Of a DNA stretch of 64,000 nt, positions 48,030 through 61,400 are shown in pieces. How positions within the stretch are numbered: position 1 is the first letter of the stretch; every line of letters starts with the position of its first letter. The DNA is from Triatoma infestans (lineage: Eukaryota > Arthropoda > Insecta > Hemiptera > Reduviidae), in assembly GCA_011037195.1 (NCBI GenBank), contig JAAEAF010000274.1:248001-312000 (forward strand), given 5' to 3'. Below the pieces are notes generated by a model, which worked only from the letters and a program-made list of their open reading frames with translations, did not search any database and was not told the origin of the DNA. Position numbers and translations under genes: made by a program.

Positions 48030-49250
48030 ATATAAAAATTTTGTATGTGTTTATGTATGTATGTGTGAACATCTTTAACTGATAAACAAAAACAAAAAAA
48101 ATTGTAGTATATCGAAAATTGATATTTCGCTTCGAATTACACAGAGGAAACCCCAACAGGAAGTTGATGTATCGTAAGTAAAATTTTGATAAATGAATGT
48201 TTCAGTGTTTTTGTTTTGCATTTTCTACCGAAAATAGCTGTAACAAAATTTTCTATAATCTTTATATTTTATAGTAAAACACATTACGCACATGTAAATC
48301 GATCTATCACTTTTATTTGAAATATTTTCCAGAAAAAAAAAATTGATTTTTAAAGGAATTTTCAAAATGGATAGCGTAAGATTCCGCTCCAAAGTATCAT
48401 TTCATTATATTATAAGGTTATAACATATAATGTTTATCAGATTGGTTTTTTTTGTTGCTATTATTCTTGATTTTATAGGAAATCAGTTAATGTGATACTT
48501 CCCTGAATGGTTTTTTTTTTTTTTTTTTTTTCCAATTTTTCGTGATTTCCTTGATAAAGCACCAACAGATATTCTTTTATACATGCTGTATTTACTAAAC
48601 ATAAATAGCCCTATCATGTTTTTTTTGTTTGAAAAAAAAAAAATTGATTTCAAATAATTCTAAGAGACACGGGACGAAAAACCTTTCTCTTAAAACTGTC
48701 ACCTTTATTACAATGTATTTTCTCCAATAATTTTTTGTTTTTTTTGCTGCTAAGGTTTCGCCATGCAGTTAGCGCTGTTGTTTCAGAGGCTTATTCTCAT
48801 TATAACTTTATATGAGATTCAAAGATAACAAATTGAACATTGTAAGATCAACAATAATGCCCAAGTAACATTAGATGAAGATTTCATATAATAGTTTTGT
48901 GATTTTTATATTGTTAGCGATTTATAAATCCAAAAAATAAATAAATAAATAAAGAAATAAAAACTCAAGGAAAGTTTCACTTCCGGAAAATTTCGATCGA
49001 AATTTGCCTGGCCGGAAGCTACTATAGGTGGTACTTGTACAGTTTATCAACTTTGAACTTTCTGCTAATTTCATTTTAGGATACATCACTCATTCGCTCA
49101 TTCAGTGACATACACACAGAAGAGATCGATCATTCACTAAAAATTTTTGTTTGTTTGTTTTTTTTTTAACATCACAAAATTTTCCATAACTTTTTTCCAA
49201 GGCTTATATTTTCCAGTAAAAACTCGGAATTTCGAAAAAAAATTACAAGA
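48030..49250 (+). repeat. Strongly diverged Helentron-like material
   Basis: Scattered family blocks: TGTGTTTATGTATGTATGTG, CAACAGGAAGTTGATGTATC, TTTTATTTGAAATATTTTCC, and further on a head-like CGATCATTCACTAAAAATTT in the opposite sense. No intact termini. Long T- and A-runs are mixed in. Probably two or more old copies. Confidence 0.45.
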
Positions 49251-50399
49251 ATAAATAAGTATAATTAAAATAATGTGACACGAATCACGTGGTAATGTCT
49301 AGTGTAGGAATATTATTACACAAAATAGAAAGGAACTGTTCCTTGGTTGTGTGCCTTTCATTCAAGTTCAGTGCCATCCGACCGTATAATAATCTTTACC
49401 TCCGTCAATTATTGCATACTTGTGTTTTTCTATTATTACTACGTCGCTACTATTGTAATAAAAAAAAAAAATAAATAAAAGTCACTTCTTTAAGTCAAAA
49501 TATAATATATATATTATTAACTTCTCCACATAACAATTTAACCTTGAATTTATGGAAAAACGAGGTCAAGTAAACATAGATATTAAGATTATGCATAAAT
49601 TATGCGACTTCTCCTATTTATTTAATCACTGACGATATCTTTTAAAAAACCAGTTTGTGTTTAAAAAATTGTACAATGCGGTTAACTTTAATGATCATCA
49701 TTTTTTTTTTTTTTAAATGTTATTTTATTTAAAAAGAAATAAATAAATAAATAAATATACCGACAATAATTGGTATAAATATTTACATATTTAGAAGATC
49801 ATCATTTTGTTAATCATGTGATAATCACGCTAAAAATCGATCACCATCAAGTGTAAAGCAAATAATGGTTATCTAAATTTAATAACGACAAATGAAATGC
49901 AGTTTAAAAAAAGTATTTTACACGTACACAATAGCTATTTGACATTCTTTACATCAGCTGATCACTTCATATCTTCCTATCTTATCTTTTGTGAATTCAG
50001 AGGTTATCAATAATTATTATTGGTGATGTAACATTAAATAAAAACTGTTATTACTTTCTTATATAAAAATTTAGCGCAAAAAAAAAATTCCGTTAATTTA
50101 ATTTATCACCCTTGCCTTCCTTTTAAACTGATTTATAAAAAGATTAGTTTATAATTTATAAAGTATTAACCTAGAGGTTTTTTTTTTAAAAAAAAAATAC
50201 TATTGCAAATTTTTTTATATATATTATATAAAACTTTGCTAATACATCACTTCCCTGTTCCAGTGATTGGTAGTGTATTTCTGCAATCAAAGAACACTGT
50301 TCTCCGTAGGTTATGTTGTTAGTGGTTCCAATGTCAAATAAATATATTGATGCGCCTTAAAAAAATAAATTTGTTGCGATTAATTCACACGTTTTTTTT

Positions 50400-50660
50400 T
50401 CTCTTAATCCATTTTTCTAATCCTGATGTCTAGAAATCAACTCTCCCTGAGAAAGATTTCAAATGAAAATGATAAACTATATGTGTGGATTTACAATACG
50501 AAGTTTGAAAAAAAAAATTGTTAAAGCCTTTTTTGGAGAAAATTGCAAAAAAAAAAAAAACCTGAAAAACTAATCAATAAAGTTATACTTTTAGTGGGCG
50601 GATTTTGATCGAAACTTTCATACGAAACTGATGATTGATAATACATCAATGAAAATGATT
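50400..50660 (-). repeat. Helentron-like repeat, minus fragment
   Basis: An inverted internal unit: GAAAGATTTCAAATGAAAAT, ACAATACGAAGTTTGAAAA and TTTTTTGGAGAAAATTGC, followed by a GCGGATTTTGATCG-like head remnant. No termini. Confidence 0.5.
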
Positions 50661-50753
50661 GAGTTCACTGTGTTATTTTTTTTTTAAACGACCGTATATT
50701 TTAAAAATTTGTTACAATGCTAAAATGTTACAAATTTTCCTCTTTTTAGTAAT

Positions 50754-51003
50754 TGAAAAAAAAAAACCTATGGCAGCAACAGCCCATGAAGGCGATTTGA
50801 ATAGGGGGCGTGTAGAAGGAAGCACGCTGCAGTTTCTACACAGTTTAGTTCCGGTCTTCGCTACTTAGGGCGCTACTAACTCTTGCTTCCCGGTTTTAAC
50901 ACCATGGTAGAAGTCAACACCGACCTTGCCCTTACGGGAATCGAACCCTGAACTCTTCGCACGACAGGCGAGTGCGCTAACCACTAGATCGCGCGTGAGG
51001 ACA
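50754..51003 (-). mobile_element. tRNA-derived SINE (family 1), minus copy
   Basis: On the minus strand it begins near TCCTCACGCGCGATCTAGTG, with A box ATCTAGTGGTTAGCGCACTC and a good B box GGGTTCGATTCCC; the body matches the copy at 18035 (GTGTTGACTTCTACCATGG, AGTTAGTAGCGCCCT). An A-run marks the insertion side. TTTTAGTAAT repeats at 50744-50753 and 51004-51013 as a 10-bp target-site duplication. Confidence 0.88.
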
Positions 51004-53274
51004 TTTTAGTAATAAGAGACTATATAAAAACAAAATTGTTTTAAGATCTTGGCATAGATATTTCACTTTCTTAAAACGTTTTTGTTATTGTAATGTATTG
51101 TATGTGTTTAGTGTAATGTGTTCTATACTTCAAACACTGCCTTACTAACTTTAAATAGGTGAGTTGTCTAAAAATGTAGCGATTTATAAGTGATTGGAAT
51201 AGAAAATTTAATATATTATCTATACTTTTAAACTGATGTACTAAAAAAAATATATAAAACCTTTTAATTATAATAATAATAATAAAAGAAAATAAAAAGT
51301 GCGTTACTAGAGAAGATACGTTACAATTTTGACATAGCAAAAGAATCCTGAAGAAAATTTAATATTTAACACTTTCACTGCGTTAATGATTTTCAGTAGT
51401 TCGGTACCAGGTGCGTTAATAGATATACACGTCTCGTATATGGTTCAAATATATGGCTTATAATACCTAAGTTCATGTTTCGAATTGAAACTTTCTTACA
51501 TTGTAATAGAATCAGTGGGTGCATGATTAAACAGAAATAGTGTGCGATTTTCTTATTTTGCTGATGCGGAATTATGATTTATGTAAAAAAGTCATAAAAA
51601 CTGTATTGCATTGTTTATTTTTTTGGTTAAAAATAATATAAATTAATAAAAATATTTAATAAACAGCGAACAAAGTGATTTTTTTTTTTTTACACCAGTT
51701 TACGCTTGCGCACACGAGTACAACGAATATGGCAATAATATATATTCATCGCGTTCAATAGCTATTTCACTACCATGACAATATGAGAAATCATAAAAAT
51801 TAAACAACAATTTATTTGTTATCAGCATCCGTCATTTTGTATTTAAACTACTCAATTAAGTATTAAAGTACAGTACTTAACCGATTGATGATCTTAGGAA
51901 CAGTTACACGAAATTAGGTTGGACATTGAAGTTTTACAATAACTGCACACTTTTCATTATCAGCCTTGCTATCCTTTGAAGAAGAATTTATCGCCTTTCC
52001 TTGCTCTTTCTGATCAATGTCAGAGTGTACGAAATCTAAATCGGAAGTAAAATAAGAATTAATATTCATTATGTACAAGTCCATTGGAACAAATAATGGA
52101 CAAGTTACGCTTAGATTTTCTATTCTTAAGAGCCTGTACAGCTCATTTTCCGGTCTGGGCTGTTTATTTGTAACAAGGGATTTCTATCCCAAGGCCGGCA
52201 GGTATTGATGAGGCTCCTCCAGGGTCATAATAGATCCTTCAAGGTTGCACTGCACGTAATCCCTGAATAACTAAGAAAAAATATAGATATATATACTTCT
52301 GTCTTTGTAACTTCGAAAAGAAGAACGAAAAATACCGACAAACATATTTAGTATAAAGCAAGTTGCAAACAGATTCAGTTAGCAATTATTGTGCAAGAGT
52401 CGTTTAATATTATTTGGATATTTTCCATATCCTAAACGCCTAAACGTTATGACTCATATTTTTTTTGTGTGTGTAATTTACATTGGCCATTCCTAATGAG
52501 ATTTTTAAAGTGTCTGCCATTTTAAATGGAATAGTTTTAACCATAGCGAGTTTTAGGAAAGCGACACTGCCAAACATGTTAAACGCACAATGGGTGATTT
52601 ATAAGTAAGCGTCATAACCTAGTGAACTTATTTTATACATTGAAGTCACTTCATTGTAATTAGTAACTAATGTTGCAATAAAAATGGATATTTTATTATT
52701 ATAGGATAATAGTAAAATGAGGGTATACATTTTTCTTATAAAGTGTAATTATAATAAAAGAAACTCAGTTTATAAAATAATACTCTCCTTATTAGATGGA
52801 CTGAATATTTAAAGATAACAGAAAATGAGTATCTTATTTCTAATTTCTCAACTCAGCTCAACTCAACTCAACTCAACTCTTTAACAATTTTTTTTAACTA
52901 GGAATTTTTACGAAATTTTTTATTTACGTACTTGAATAATTGATACGTATATTGAAATAAGGCCATAGCAGAAATCATCAATCAAAATAGATTGTACAAA
53001 ATGTTTTCCTCCCATTATAAAAGTGATAGGCCCTATTTATGTATAGCAAGTTAAATAAAGTTTAATGAAAATCGCTGGAACGATTGCTGAAAAAGTCGTG
53101 TAAACATCATTCAGCAATGTGGTCCTTCCGGTTTAAACTATCTTGAACAAAAAAAAAAAAAACTTCATGCCACCAAAGATACCTGGTGCTTATAATAAGC
53201 TCTCAAAAACAACAAATTCTTTTTAGATTATTTCCGGTTAAGTCAATTTTGAATGTCTATTGGTAATTATCAAT
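51004..53274. other. Gene-free stretch
   Basis: AT-rich. A more GC-balanced patch at 52125-52265 looks like an unidentified repeat remnant. The pentamer microsatellite is at 52848. Confidence 0.4.
52848..52880 (+). repeat. CTCAA pentamer microsatellite
   Basis: About six units of CTCAA, one changed to CTCAG. Confidence 0.8.
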
Positions 53275-54843
53275 AAAATCTGGTGTAAAAAATTCCTATT
53301 CTGCCCAAACCTATTCTATAAAGCCGCACTTCCGGTTAACCGATTTTCTTCAAATTTGGAATTCTAGCAATATTTCTAATTTATTACTTTCTCTTTACTC
53401 CTAGTAAGAGGAAGTATTGTAATCGTGTCAAACGTTCGATATCGAGTTTTCACCGGAAATATCCGGTCTGTGAGTGTGTGTGTATGTGAACAGCATAGCT
53501 CAAAAATGAAAAACCGTAGAAAGTTGAAGCTTGATATTCCGTTTAGGTATCACCATGGCATCTGACAGTGGGTCATCTGTCAGAATTCCTCAACCGGAAG
53601 TACCACTTTACTTGTTTTTTTTTTTTTTTACTATTTTGCGTTTTTCTCAAAAATTGCTCCGACGATTTTCTTTAAACTTGTTGTGTCAACTACACATACA
53701 AAGAGCTACAACTTTTATTTAAATTATTTCTCTGGGAAAATTCATTTAAGGGCAGTTATGGGGGAGGGGTGGGGTTAGGTTTTCATCTAAAGTGCTATTT
53801 CAGTTTATTAAACAATTCCATCAACTAAATAATGTTAATTAGAATTAAATATTTTGTTGAAATTCCGAGTTTGAAAAAATCGGATGACCGAAAGTGTGCG
53901 TTTACTTTACCACTTTACTAAATGATTTTTCCACTTTTTCACGATTTTCTCAAAAAATGGCTCTAACGATTTTCTTGAAACGTATTATATAAACTAAACA
54001 TACAATGATCTACAACTTTTATTTAAAACATTTCTCTAGGAAAATTCATTTAATGGTACTTTTATGGGAGGGGTGGGGTTATGTTTTTCTCTAAATTGCT
54101 ATCATGGTTGATTACACAATTCTAATCATCCAAACAGAGTTAATTAGAAATAAGTGGATGTCCAAAATTCCGAGTTTCAAGGAAATTAGTTAACCGGAAG
54201 TGCGCTTTTATGAAACAGTTTTTTTTTTTCAGTTTTCGCCGAATTATAATAAATTTTGTACACAAAATTATAAAATTTGTCAATTATAATTTTGAGAAAT
54301 GGAGTAAGAGAAAGTTGTGTGAGTGTTTCACAGCAGATTTTTTTTTTTAATATGGGATCAAACCATACTTTATATTGAGGTTGGTACTTTAGAGGTAAAC
54401 TTACAGTTTTCCCAGAATCACTCTATAAAAAAATAAATAAATTTTTCTGGGAAAATTAATTAATTTTTCTGGTTTTCCACAGGTTTTTATTTTGTGTAGA
54501 TTGGATACGAAGTTTAAAGAATATCATTAAAACTGTTTTCTAGTAATTTACAAAAATTGAGGAAAAAATGTACTTTCAGTATTGCCTCACTTCGAGGTGA
54601 TGGATTTAGCCCAAAAATTTCGTATCAAATGCGTATCTAAACGAAATACCAAATTTGAGTCTTTCCCGCGATTTTTCGTTTTTTTTATGATACACACACA
54701 CACATACACACAGAGCTTTTGCTAAAAACATTTTTCCCTTACTTGGGACACCTCAAAACATGTACATTTCCGGATAAAACTCAATTTTGACACGCTAATA
54801 AAATTCCTCTTAGTAGGAGTTAAGAGAAGTAAAAGTTAATCAA
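53275..54843 (-). repeat. Older minus Helentron-like copy split by a plus copy
   Basis: Left terminus AAAATCTGGTGTAAAAAATT; inverted unit GCCGCACTTCCGGTTAACCG to about 53383; then, after the nested plus copy, the inverted head block (CGATTTTTCGTTTTTTTTAT, a CA tract, ACCTCAAAACATGTACATTT) and right terminus CCTCTTAGTAGGAGTTAAGA. Flanking parts join sensibly once the nested element is removed. Confidence 0.7.
53384..54349 (+). repeat. Helentron-like repeat, full-length copy nested in an opposite copy
   Basis: Starts TTACTTTCTCTTTACTCCTA, contains the head block, a short GT tract and three internal units near 53590, 53880 and 54190, and ends GGAGTAAGAGAAAGTTGTGT, CACAGCAGA, T-run. About 966 bp. 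Confidence 0.85.
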
Positions 54844-54987
54844 GTTTTTTTTTTATTTTTTATTTTTAAGAAGTGCAAAATCTAGTAAAAATTAAAGTTG
54901 TTTCTAATTAGCTATCATAACGCTAGTAGACATTACTAAATCTCAAATATCTCATAATTCTTGTGAAAACTCTTTGAATATTTTAAA

Positions 54988-55560
54988 CTTTCTCTTACTG
55001 CGGTAACTTTCTTTTTCTGTGCGATCATATCCACAAATTTAGAATATCATAAATCCATAGACTACCTATATGTTTTTTTGAGGTTCCTACGGTGTGAATT
55101 ATGTAAAAAATCTCTCTCAGTATAGTTTCTTGTTTGCATGGAATAAATATCTTCAAAACGAAGAAATCACAGAAAACAACAACTTAAATTTTGTATAAAT
55201 AATACCAAATTTTCTAGTGTCAGGCAACCAAGTGAAAATGAAGCAAGTGAATTTTTGTTTCGGTTTCAACAATTTTATTTAAATATGGTTATTATAGTAA
55301 CTACACATACAGTAAGGCTATCACTTATAAAATTTCTCCGTGGAAATTGATTTTAGAAAAATCTGGGTTGCAGCTAAGTTCAGTTTACTGTCCATTGCCA
55401 TTCCACTATAGTGTACGGTTCCTCATGGAATATTAAGAGTGATAATTCCAGTTTTGCATGAAATTTGAATGTTTAAAACTGTATTAATTGAGAACTGTAT
55501 TAACTGTATTAAAAGAGAAAGACATCAGATGTTTATGACATCAGATTATTATCTATTAAT
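54988..55560 (+). repeat. Diverged Helentron-like fragment
   Basis: Begins with AACTTTCTCTTACTGCGGTA, followed by degraded head and unit motifs (TCTTCAAAACGAAGAAATCA, ATCACTTATAAAATTTCTCC). No clear right end. Orientation is inferred from these blocks only. Confidence 0.4.
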
Positions 55561-56059
55561 TTGAACTTTATAATCGAGTTCACTTTTGTAATAGTTAGCA
55601 TTTTTTGATTGGTTTTTCTTTTAGTGTATGAACTAGTCTATCAAAAAAAAAGGCGTCTTAATATTTTCTTATCTGTAGCAAATTATATTTCGCTTGCCAT
55701 ATAATTCTTCTGTCTGTAAAAGGTCATGATTTGATTTTTCTATTGATAAGAGTTTTATGAAGATAATAAATCATATAATGTTGATTGCATTTTATCTAAT
55801 TAAATATAAGAAAACAACAAAAAGCATATGGGGTCGTCGTATACGTCAACGTTTCGTAACTATTTTATATCTATGGTTTTTTATAATTGAATACGTCAGA
55901 ATAAAAATCTATACGATTTGCATTGTTCTAAATATCAGTACCTTTGAAGATTTCACCGATGGCTGTACAAGAAGTAAGGATTTAAGGTTTATTTATTTAT
56001 TTATTTATTTTTCACTTAATATTACAAGTTTCACTTTATTTTACTTAATATTGCAAGAG

Positions 56060-56470
56060 AAGGTAATGAATGCGATTGCGTCAAGTTTTAGGAAACTGAA
56101 CTTCCACCGGAAGTACATGTTTTCGGAAAATTGTCTAAGCAATTTTTTTATCAATTGATATGTGTATGGATGGTGTGGGAACATAATATCTCAAAAACAA
56201 AGACGCAATAAATTGAAACTTCATATCTGTTTTGGATACCACCACAGAATCATATACAAAAAGATTCAATCCAAATAAATCTGTCCAACTTTATAGAAAA
56301 GATTTTTCAATTTTCTGGGATTTTCTTGAAAAGCTTTAACGGTTTTCCTCCCTTAAACTTTGTTACTTATATCGCATAAACATACATTACTTTTATTTGA
56401 AACATTACTTTTTCGGTAAAAAATGTTTCAAATCCTTTTATCAAAAAATCTGGTGTTGAACATCACACCA
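56060..56470 (+). repeat. Helentron-like fragment, plus strand
   Basis: A head block (GCGTCAAGTTTTAGGAAACT, CTTCCACCGGAAGTACATG), then ATCTCAAAAACAAAGACGCA and part of an internal unit with TACTTTTATTTGAAACATTA. The hairpin terminus is lost. Confidence 0.55.
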
Positions 56471-56639
56471 CTATTTTTTATTGCAATTATTAATACAATT
56501 TAATTAACAATTATTTTTTTTTTTTTTAATTGTAATGCTAAACAAACGTTTAATTGAGAAGGCCTTGAAAAAAAAGGTGGTAGAGGTTATTCTTGGAGGA
56601 GCGCCCTCTGAAAAAAACAACAAATCTAACTGACACGAC

Positions 56640-57184
56640 ACCCAGTACCCCTCTGTAATCAATTTTTTTTTTTTCGGAAAAATGCTTCAAATAAAAGTGA
56701 TAGATTTATATCCGTCCAGTTAGTATTCCAAGTTTAAACGAAATCGTTATTCCGTTTCAAGAAAAGCCCCCCCCCAAATTCAATAACCTATTCTGTGAAG
56801 TGACATATCCAGTTTTCCGATTTTCTTCAAATTTCTAAGAATTGATATTATATAGGTGTAGAACCATACATTGTATTAAAATGATACTATAAAGGAAAGC
56901 TTAACGCTACTATTCCCCCATGAAACCCCCAAAAAATCAGTTTTCCCGGGATAATGTTTCAAATAAAAGTGATAGGTATTTAACTGTGTAGAAGAGAGTA
57001 TTTGAAGTTTAAAGAAAATCGTTGGATTCGTTTTCGAGAAAATTACGAAACTCTATTCAGTAAAGCAGCAGTGATGGATTTTTGCCCAAAAACTTCTTGT
57101 CAGATGCGATGCGTAGTTATCTAAACGGAATACCAAGTTTGTGCTTCCTGCAATTTTTCGTTTTTTTTGAGATATTTTGTTAAT

Positions 57185-57215
<31 letters not shown>

Positions 57216-57310
57216 ACACATAAAGACCATTCGCTAAAAATATTTTCTTTGTACTCAAGAGGACCTCAAACCATGTATTTCCCGGTGAAAACTCAATTTC
57301 AAACATTTGA
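56640..57310 (-). repeat. Helentron-like copy, minus strand
   Basis: Inverted units (TTCAAATAAAAGTGATAGAT twice), AAGTGACATATCCAGTTTTC, a CA microsatellite at 57184-57211 and an inverted head block ending AACTCAATTTCAAACATTTG. A separate plus-strand end, TAATGTGAGTGTTTCAAACC, lies at 57361-57380. Confidence 0.6.
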
Positions 57311-57889
57311 ACGGATGAAATAGAGCTAATAGGATCTGTGAAAATTGAAATAAAAGAAACTAATGTGAGTGTTTCAAACCGGTTCTTTTTTTTTTTCTAT
57401 CACAAGATGTAATTATTGCTGTTTTAATTTTTTTAGAGATTAAATTCAAATATGATAATTTTTTTTTTTTTTAATATTTTGTTTGATTACTTTTATGCTT
57501 GCATTTGTAAAAGTAAAAATAAAAATATATATATAAAAAAAGAAACATCTGACGTCTTTAAATGTTGATCAACAAAGGAAAATACGCGGAGTCACCTTCA
57601 CTTTAAGTATTAATTTGACCTTATGTTTCAAAGCCTTATAGTATTCCTATTTAGCTGCGAAATCTGATGTAAACATCAATTTTTAAACGTTTTGTTTCAT
57701 TAATTGTATAAAAACTATTCTCAAACAATTATAAAAAAAATAGAAATAATTTAGGGAAAAACAAATTCACTTTATACAAAAAAAAAAAAAAAATCTGTTA
57801 CATAATTATTCTTGACAATTTTCCTTCAAACGTGAATTTGTTTTCGTAAATTTTACTTAAAACATAAAGTAAAAACGACACTTGAGGTT

Positions 57890-58125
57890 AGGTGACCACT
57901 CCCAGTTTCTTCACATTACTTGGAAAACTGTTTTAAATAAAAAGAAGTAGCTCTTTATACACGTTTAGTAGACATATACGAAACTGACAAGTTTAAAGTG
58001 AATTTCTACGAATTTTCCGTTGAACATATACACCATTTTCTAAAAACCACTTTTTTGAACTCAGGAGACCTCAAAAACGTATATTACTTGACACGATCAC
58101 AATACTTCCTCTCATCAACTGTGTC
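57890..58125 (-). repeat. Helentron-like minus fragment just upstream of second FASN start exon
   Basis: An inverted head block with CACCATTTTCTAAAAACCAC, ACTCAGGAGACCTCAAAAAC and GACACGATCACAATACTTCC, then TCTCATC. This is the family copy closest to the start codon at 58470, about 350 bp upstream of the exon. Confidence 0.6.
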
Positions 58126-58469
58126 CTTCAATAGATTCTTTTAGGGGTTACTTCCCTGCGATCTGAAAGATATTTTGTGCCCACAGAATCTTCTCATTGC
58201 TTCCGAGCTATATTCTGTACTTACATAAAATGCCCTAGAGGCTCCTAAGGGGACAGAATCTAAAAGCTGGAGGATCGATCCTTAGTCATACAAGACAGGG
58301 ATATACAATAGTTATTTTTAATATTAAATGGTTTATTTTAAATGGTTAAATTCAAATACAACAACATTGATTTGTATTTATATGTAAATAAAATTTATGC
58401 AAAACAAAGCATTAAATCATATTACTCACTTTATTTATTTATATCTTAATTTTTTATTTATTTTAGAAC

Positions 58470-61400
58470 ATGCCGGCCAGACATCAAGAAATTCACCACT
58501 TACAAGATACCGAAATGATGGATACATCCCCTGGATTTTCACCTACACTTAGGGAAGATATTGTAATATCTGGCATTTCTGGTAGATTTCCGGAATCAGC
58601 AAATATGGAGGAATTTCGAAAAAACCTAATGGAAGGAATCGATATGGTTACAAATGATGAAAGAAGATGGCCAGCTGGTAATGTATATTTTTATATGTTC
58701 TGAAATCATAATTATTTTTACGCATCCTACTTTTCTTGTTTTTTTTTTTTTGAATTCTAAACTTGTGATGGTATATTCCTGGATGCATATTGATCAGTCT
58801 ATTGTGATATCTGGGTCACGAGCCTTTTGTTCACATTCTGCATTTTTGTATTAGGCCTTTTTTAATTTGTCAACATAATTTTTATTAGTATGTAATAATA
58901 ATTCATAATGTTGAGAGTGCTCATCTGTTGAAAGAGATAATAACATTAGTACCGAAAATAGACACCTACAAGTATCTCTTATCTCTAAAAAGTATCACTT
59001 ATTCAAGTGAGAGAAAAAAATAAATATTACAATTGACATAAGAAATCTTGTCAATACTGAAATATAATTTTAGCTAACACAATATTGAAGATTAAATTGC
59101 ATAGATATATTATCTACTCTCGAGTTGAGTACACTCAGGTTAAATATATTTAATCATACATATAACATAGTTAAAGATAGGTAATAACTTGATAATTTAT
59201 TGAACAATGGTATAATGCAGATTGTTTACTGATACAATGTTAAAAAGATATCTGTCATCAGAATGAAAGTGTTAAGTTTAAAATAGAAATTGTATATTTA
59301 AATACCTAAGTATTTATTTAAAAAAAAGACCAGCAGTATCAAATTTTCATACCTACTTTATTGTGGATCAGAAAAATATGGATCAAATTTACTAACTTGA
59401 ACCCGATGAGCAGATCTGTTTCAAATCTGTTAGGGTGTTGTAGATTGGAGTTTAAAATATATAAGTTAAAAAAAAAAGGTATAGTAGAAGTACCGGTTCA
59501 GAATTTTTATGTACATTATTCCAAAATTTAGCCATCCATCAAAATTTCTAAAAAGCAAAGGCTGTGATAGCCTGCGTCATTTTATTGTCATTGACGTATT
59601 TTACGCGCTTGCCGGACCTTTGGATGTCTTCATGAATAGTGCGATATCACAGATTCGCTAGAGCAAAGTCAGTTTACCCATTCAGTGATAAACCACAATT
59701 TTTTTATTTTTTAAATAACGCCAGTGCTGTGATCCAATACATTTTTGTCATGTAAAGTTCTTCTTCCGCCCATCTGACTATGTTGGACATCTTTGGGCAT
59801 TGCAGAGTTAAATGCTTTCCTGACATCTCATCAATGGCACTGGGGGTATATAAATGAGGCATAACTCTATTCTAAGTAATTGCCTTTATAAATAATCATG
59901 GCCAGTAATTAACCAGAACGTCGCGACCTCCAACAGCTCGAGGAAGGTCTGCTTTTATTTCTTTGGAGCAGTGTTTGCCACTTTTTTCAAAGCTATCAAG
60001 ACTTTTCTTCGTAGCTAGTCCTCCAGATTTCACGAATCTTGGCAGCTATAATTTTTTTAAATTTGTATATGGCAACGATAAGACCAACTGTGTGTCTGTG
60101 AGGAAACTCTGCTTGGCTAGGCGATTTGCCTGTTTCTTTCCGTATAAACATGAAATGAATCAAGCATCTAATGTTTCTAATGTTTTCAGCTCTGGTCTCC
60201 AAACAAAAATGATTCCAAATAATGTTTATTTATTAAAGAGAAGTAGTCTCGGTCCAGTTTTTTCATTAAAAATAACTGTTTTAACATTATTTGTTGTCTG
60301 AAGGTTATTGAACAATTACAATTTATAAAAAAATTTGTTCCTTGCTGTTGATGACGTAGTTAGATTTTTGTTTGCGATAGCCTGTCTTGTGGAAAGATGC
60401 ATACAACTTAACTAAAAAATAAATAAGTAAAAACTAACTTAAATATTTTTTAAAATATCTTAAAATATTTAAATCCATTCTCCCATTTATAAAACAATAT
60501 TAAGCTAAATTAGTCTTCCCGATGTGAGCAGTATGAAACCGAGTTCAGCAGACAAATCCCGTGTAAAATTTTAGTAATCTAAAAAAAAAAATACAACTAG
60601 CTTCATATGATTAATTATTACATTTGTTACGACTTATTCCTAGTAATGACTTCTATCGATTGAATTTTATTAATTATTCATATCTCTGTCTTGACATATG
60701 TTATAATATGTCACTATTTTTCAGAAAACTTTTAATCTATTGGTTTTGTACATTTTCATAATTAACTATTTGTCCAGTTTATAGTACAAATCAACTGCAT
60801 TTATTACGAAGAAAATTATTACTTTTATTTTCATTTTTAATTAACAAATTAAATCTGCATTTTTCCAAGAATTTAAATTAAGTTTGGAATAGTTTGAATT
60901 AATTTTATTTCTTATTAACATAAAAAAAATTGTGCCGTTTAAGTATACTTATTTTTATATACATATGTATATTCTTTTAAAAAAAACTTGTTGAAATAAT
61001 TGGATAATATACTTATTGTTTAAATAACGGAGGGTTAATCGAGTTTTAAAATGTTAGGAACAAACAATCATATTAAAATGATAATTAGAAAATATCTGCA
61101 ATAATAATCTTCTTATTTACAAACAATAGATTTAATTTATACATATATTATATCCAATTATATAAAATAAAAATGATCCAAAATTTTTAATGTTCTTCCA
61201 TTTATTATGTAATAGAAATAAATTTTTATGTTAATTTTTTAATCACTACTTCAATTTTATTGTACCTAATTATTGCAAGAAAATAATTCAATTCTTATTT
61301 AAACCATCAAAAAATTATATTTATTTATATCAGATGGTGATTACATGCTGTCCAAACTTTTTGTTTCTAATATAATAATACATTCAACAGGTTTAAATGG

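Larger units (their letters stand above)
58678..61390 (+). other. Intron 1 of second FASN with repeat insertions
   Basis: A 2.7 kb intron. It holds one arm of the foldback family near 59555-59705 and a minus-strand LINE fragment near 59720-60215. The remainder is AT-rich with no recognised feature. The acceptor at 61390 (TTCAACAG) is preferred over an upstream CAG at 61333 because only the former restores the family motif [14 protein letters not shown]. Confidence 0.7.

Noticed and set aside
55757..56158. 133-codon open frame, the longest in the intergenic DNA
   Set aside because: Low-complexity hydrophobic content and overlap with a Helentron-like fragment. No recognisable domain, though I cannot exclude a remnant of an unknown element.
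32930..58125. CRISPR-like regular repeats
   Set aside because: The repeated units are hundreds of bases long, diverged, on both strands and inside a eukaryotic repeat family.
61334..61390. Upstream CAG acceptor extending FASN exon 2
   Set aside because: It would insert about 19 extra residues between WPAG and [10 protein letters not shown]. The acceptor at 61390 restores the family sequence and phase.
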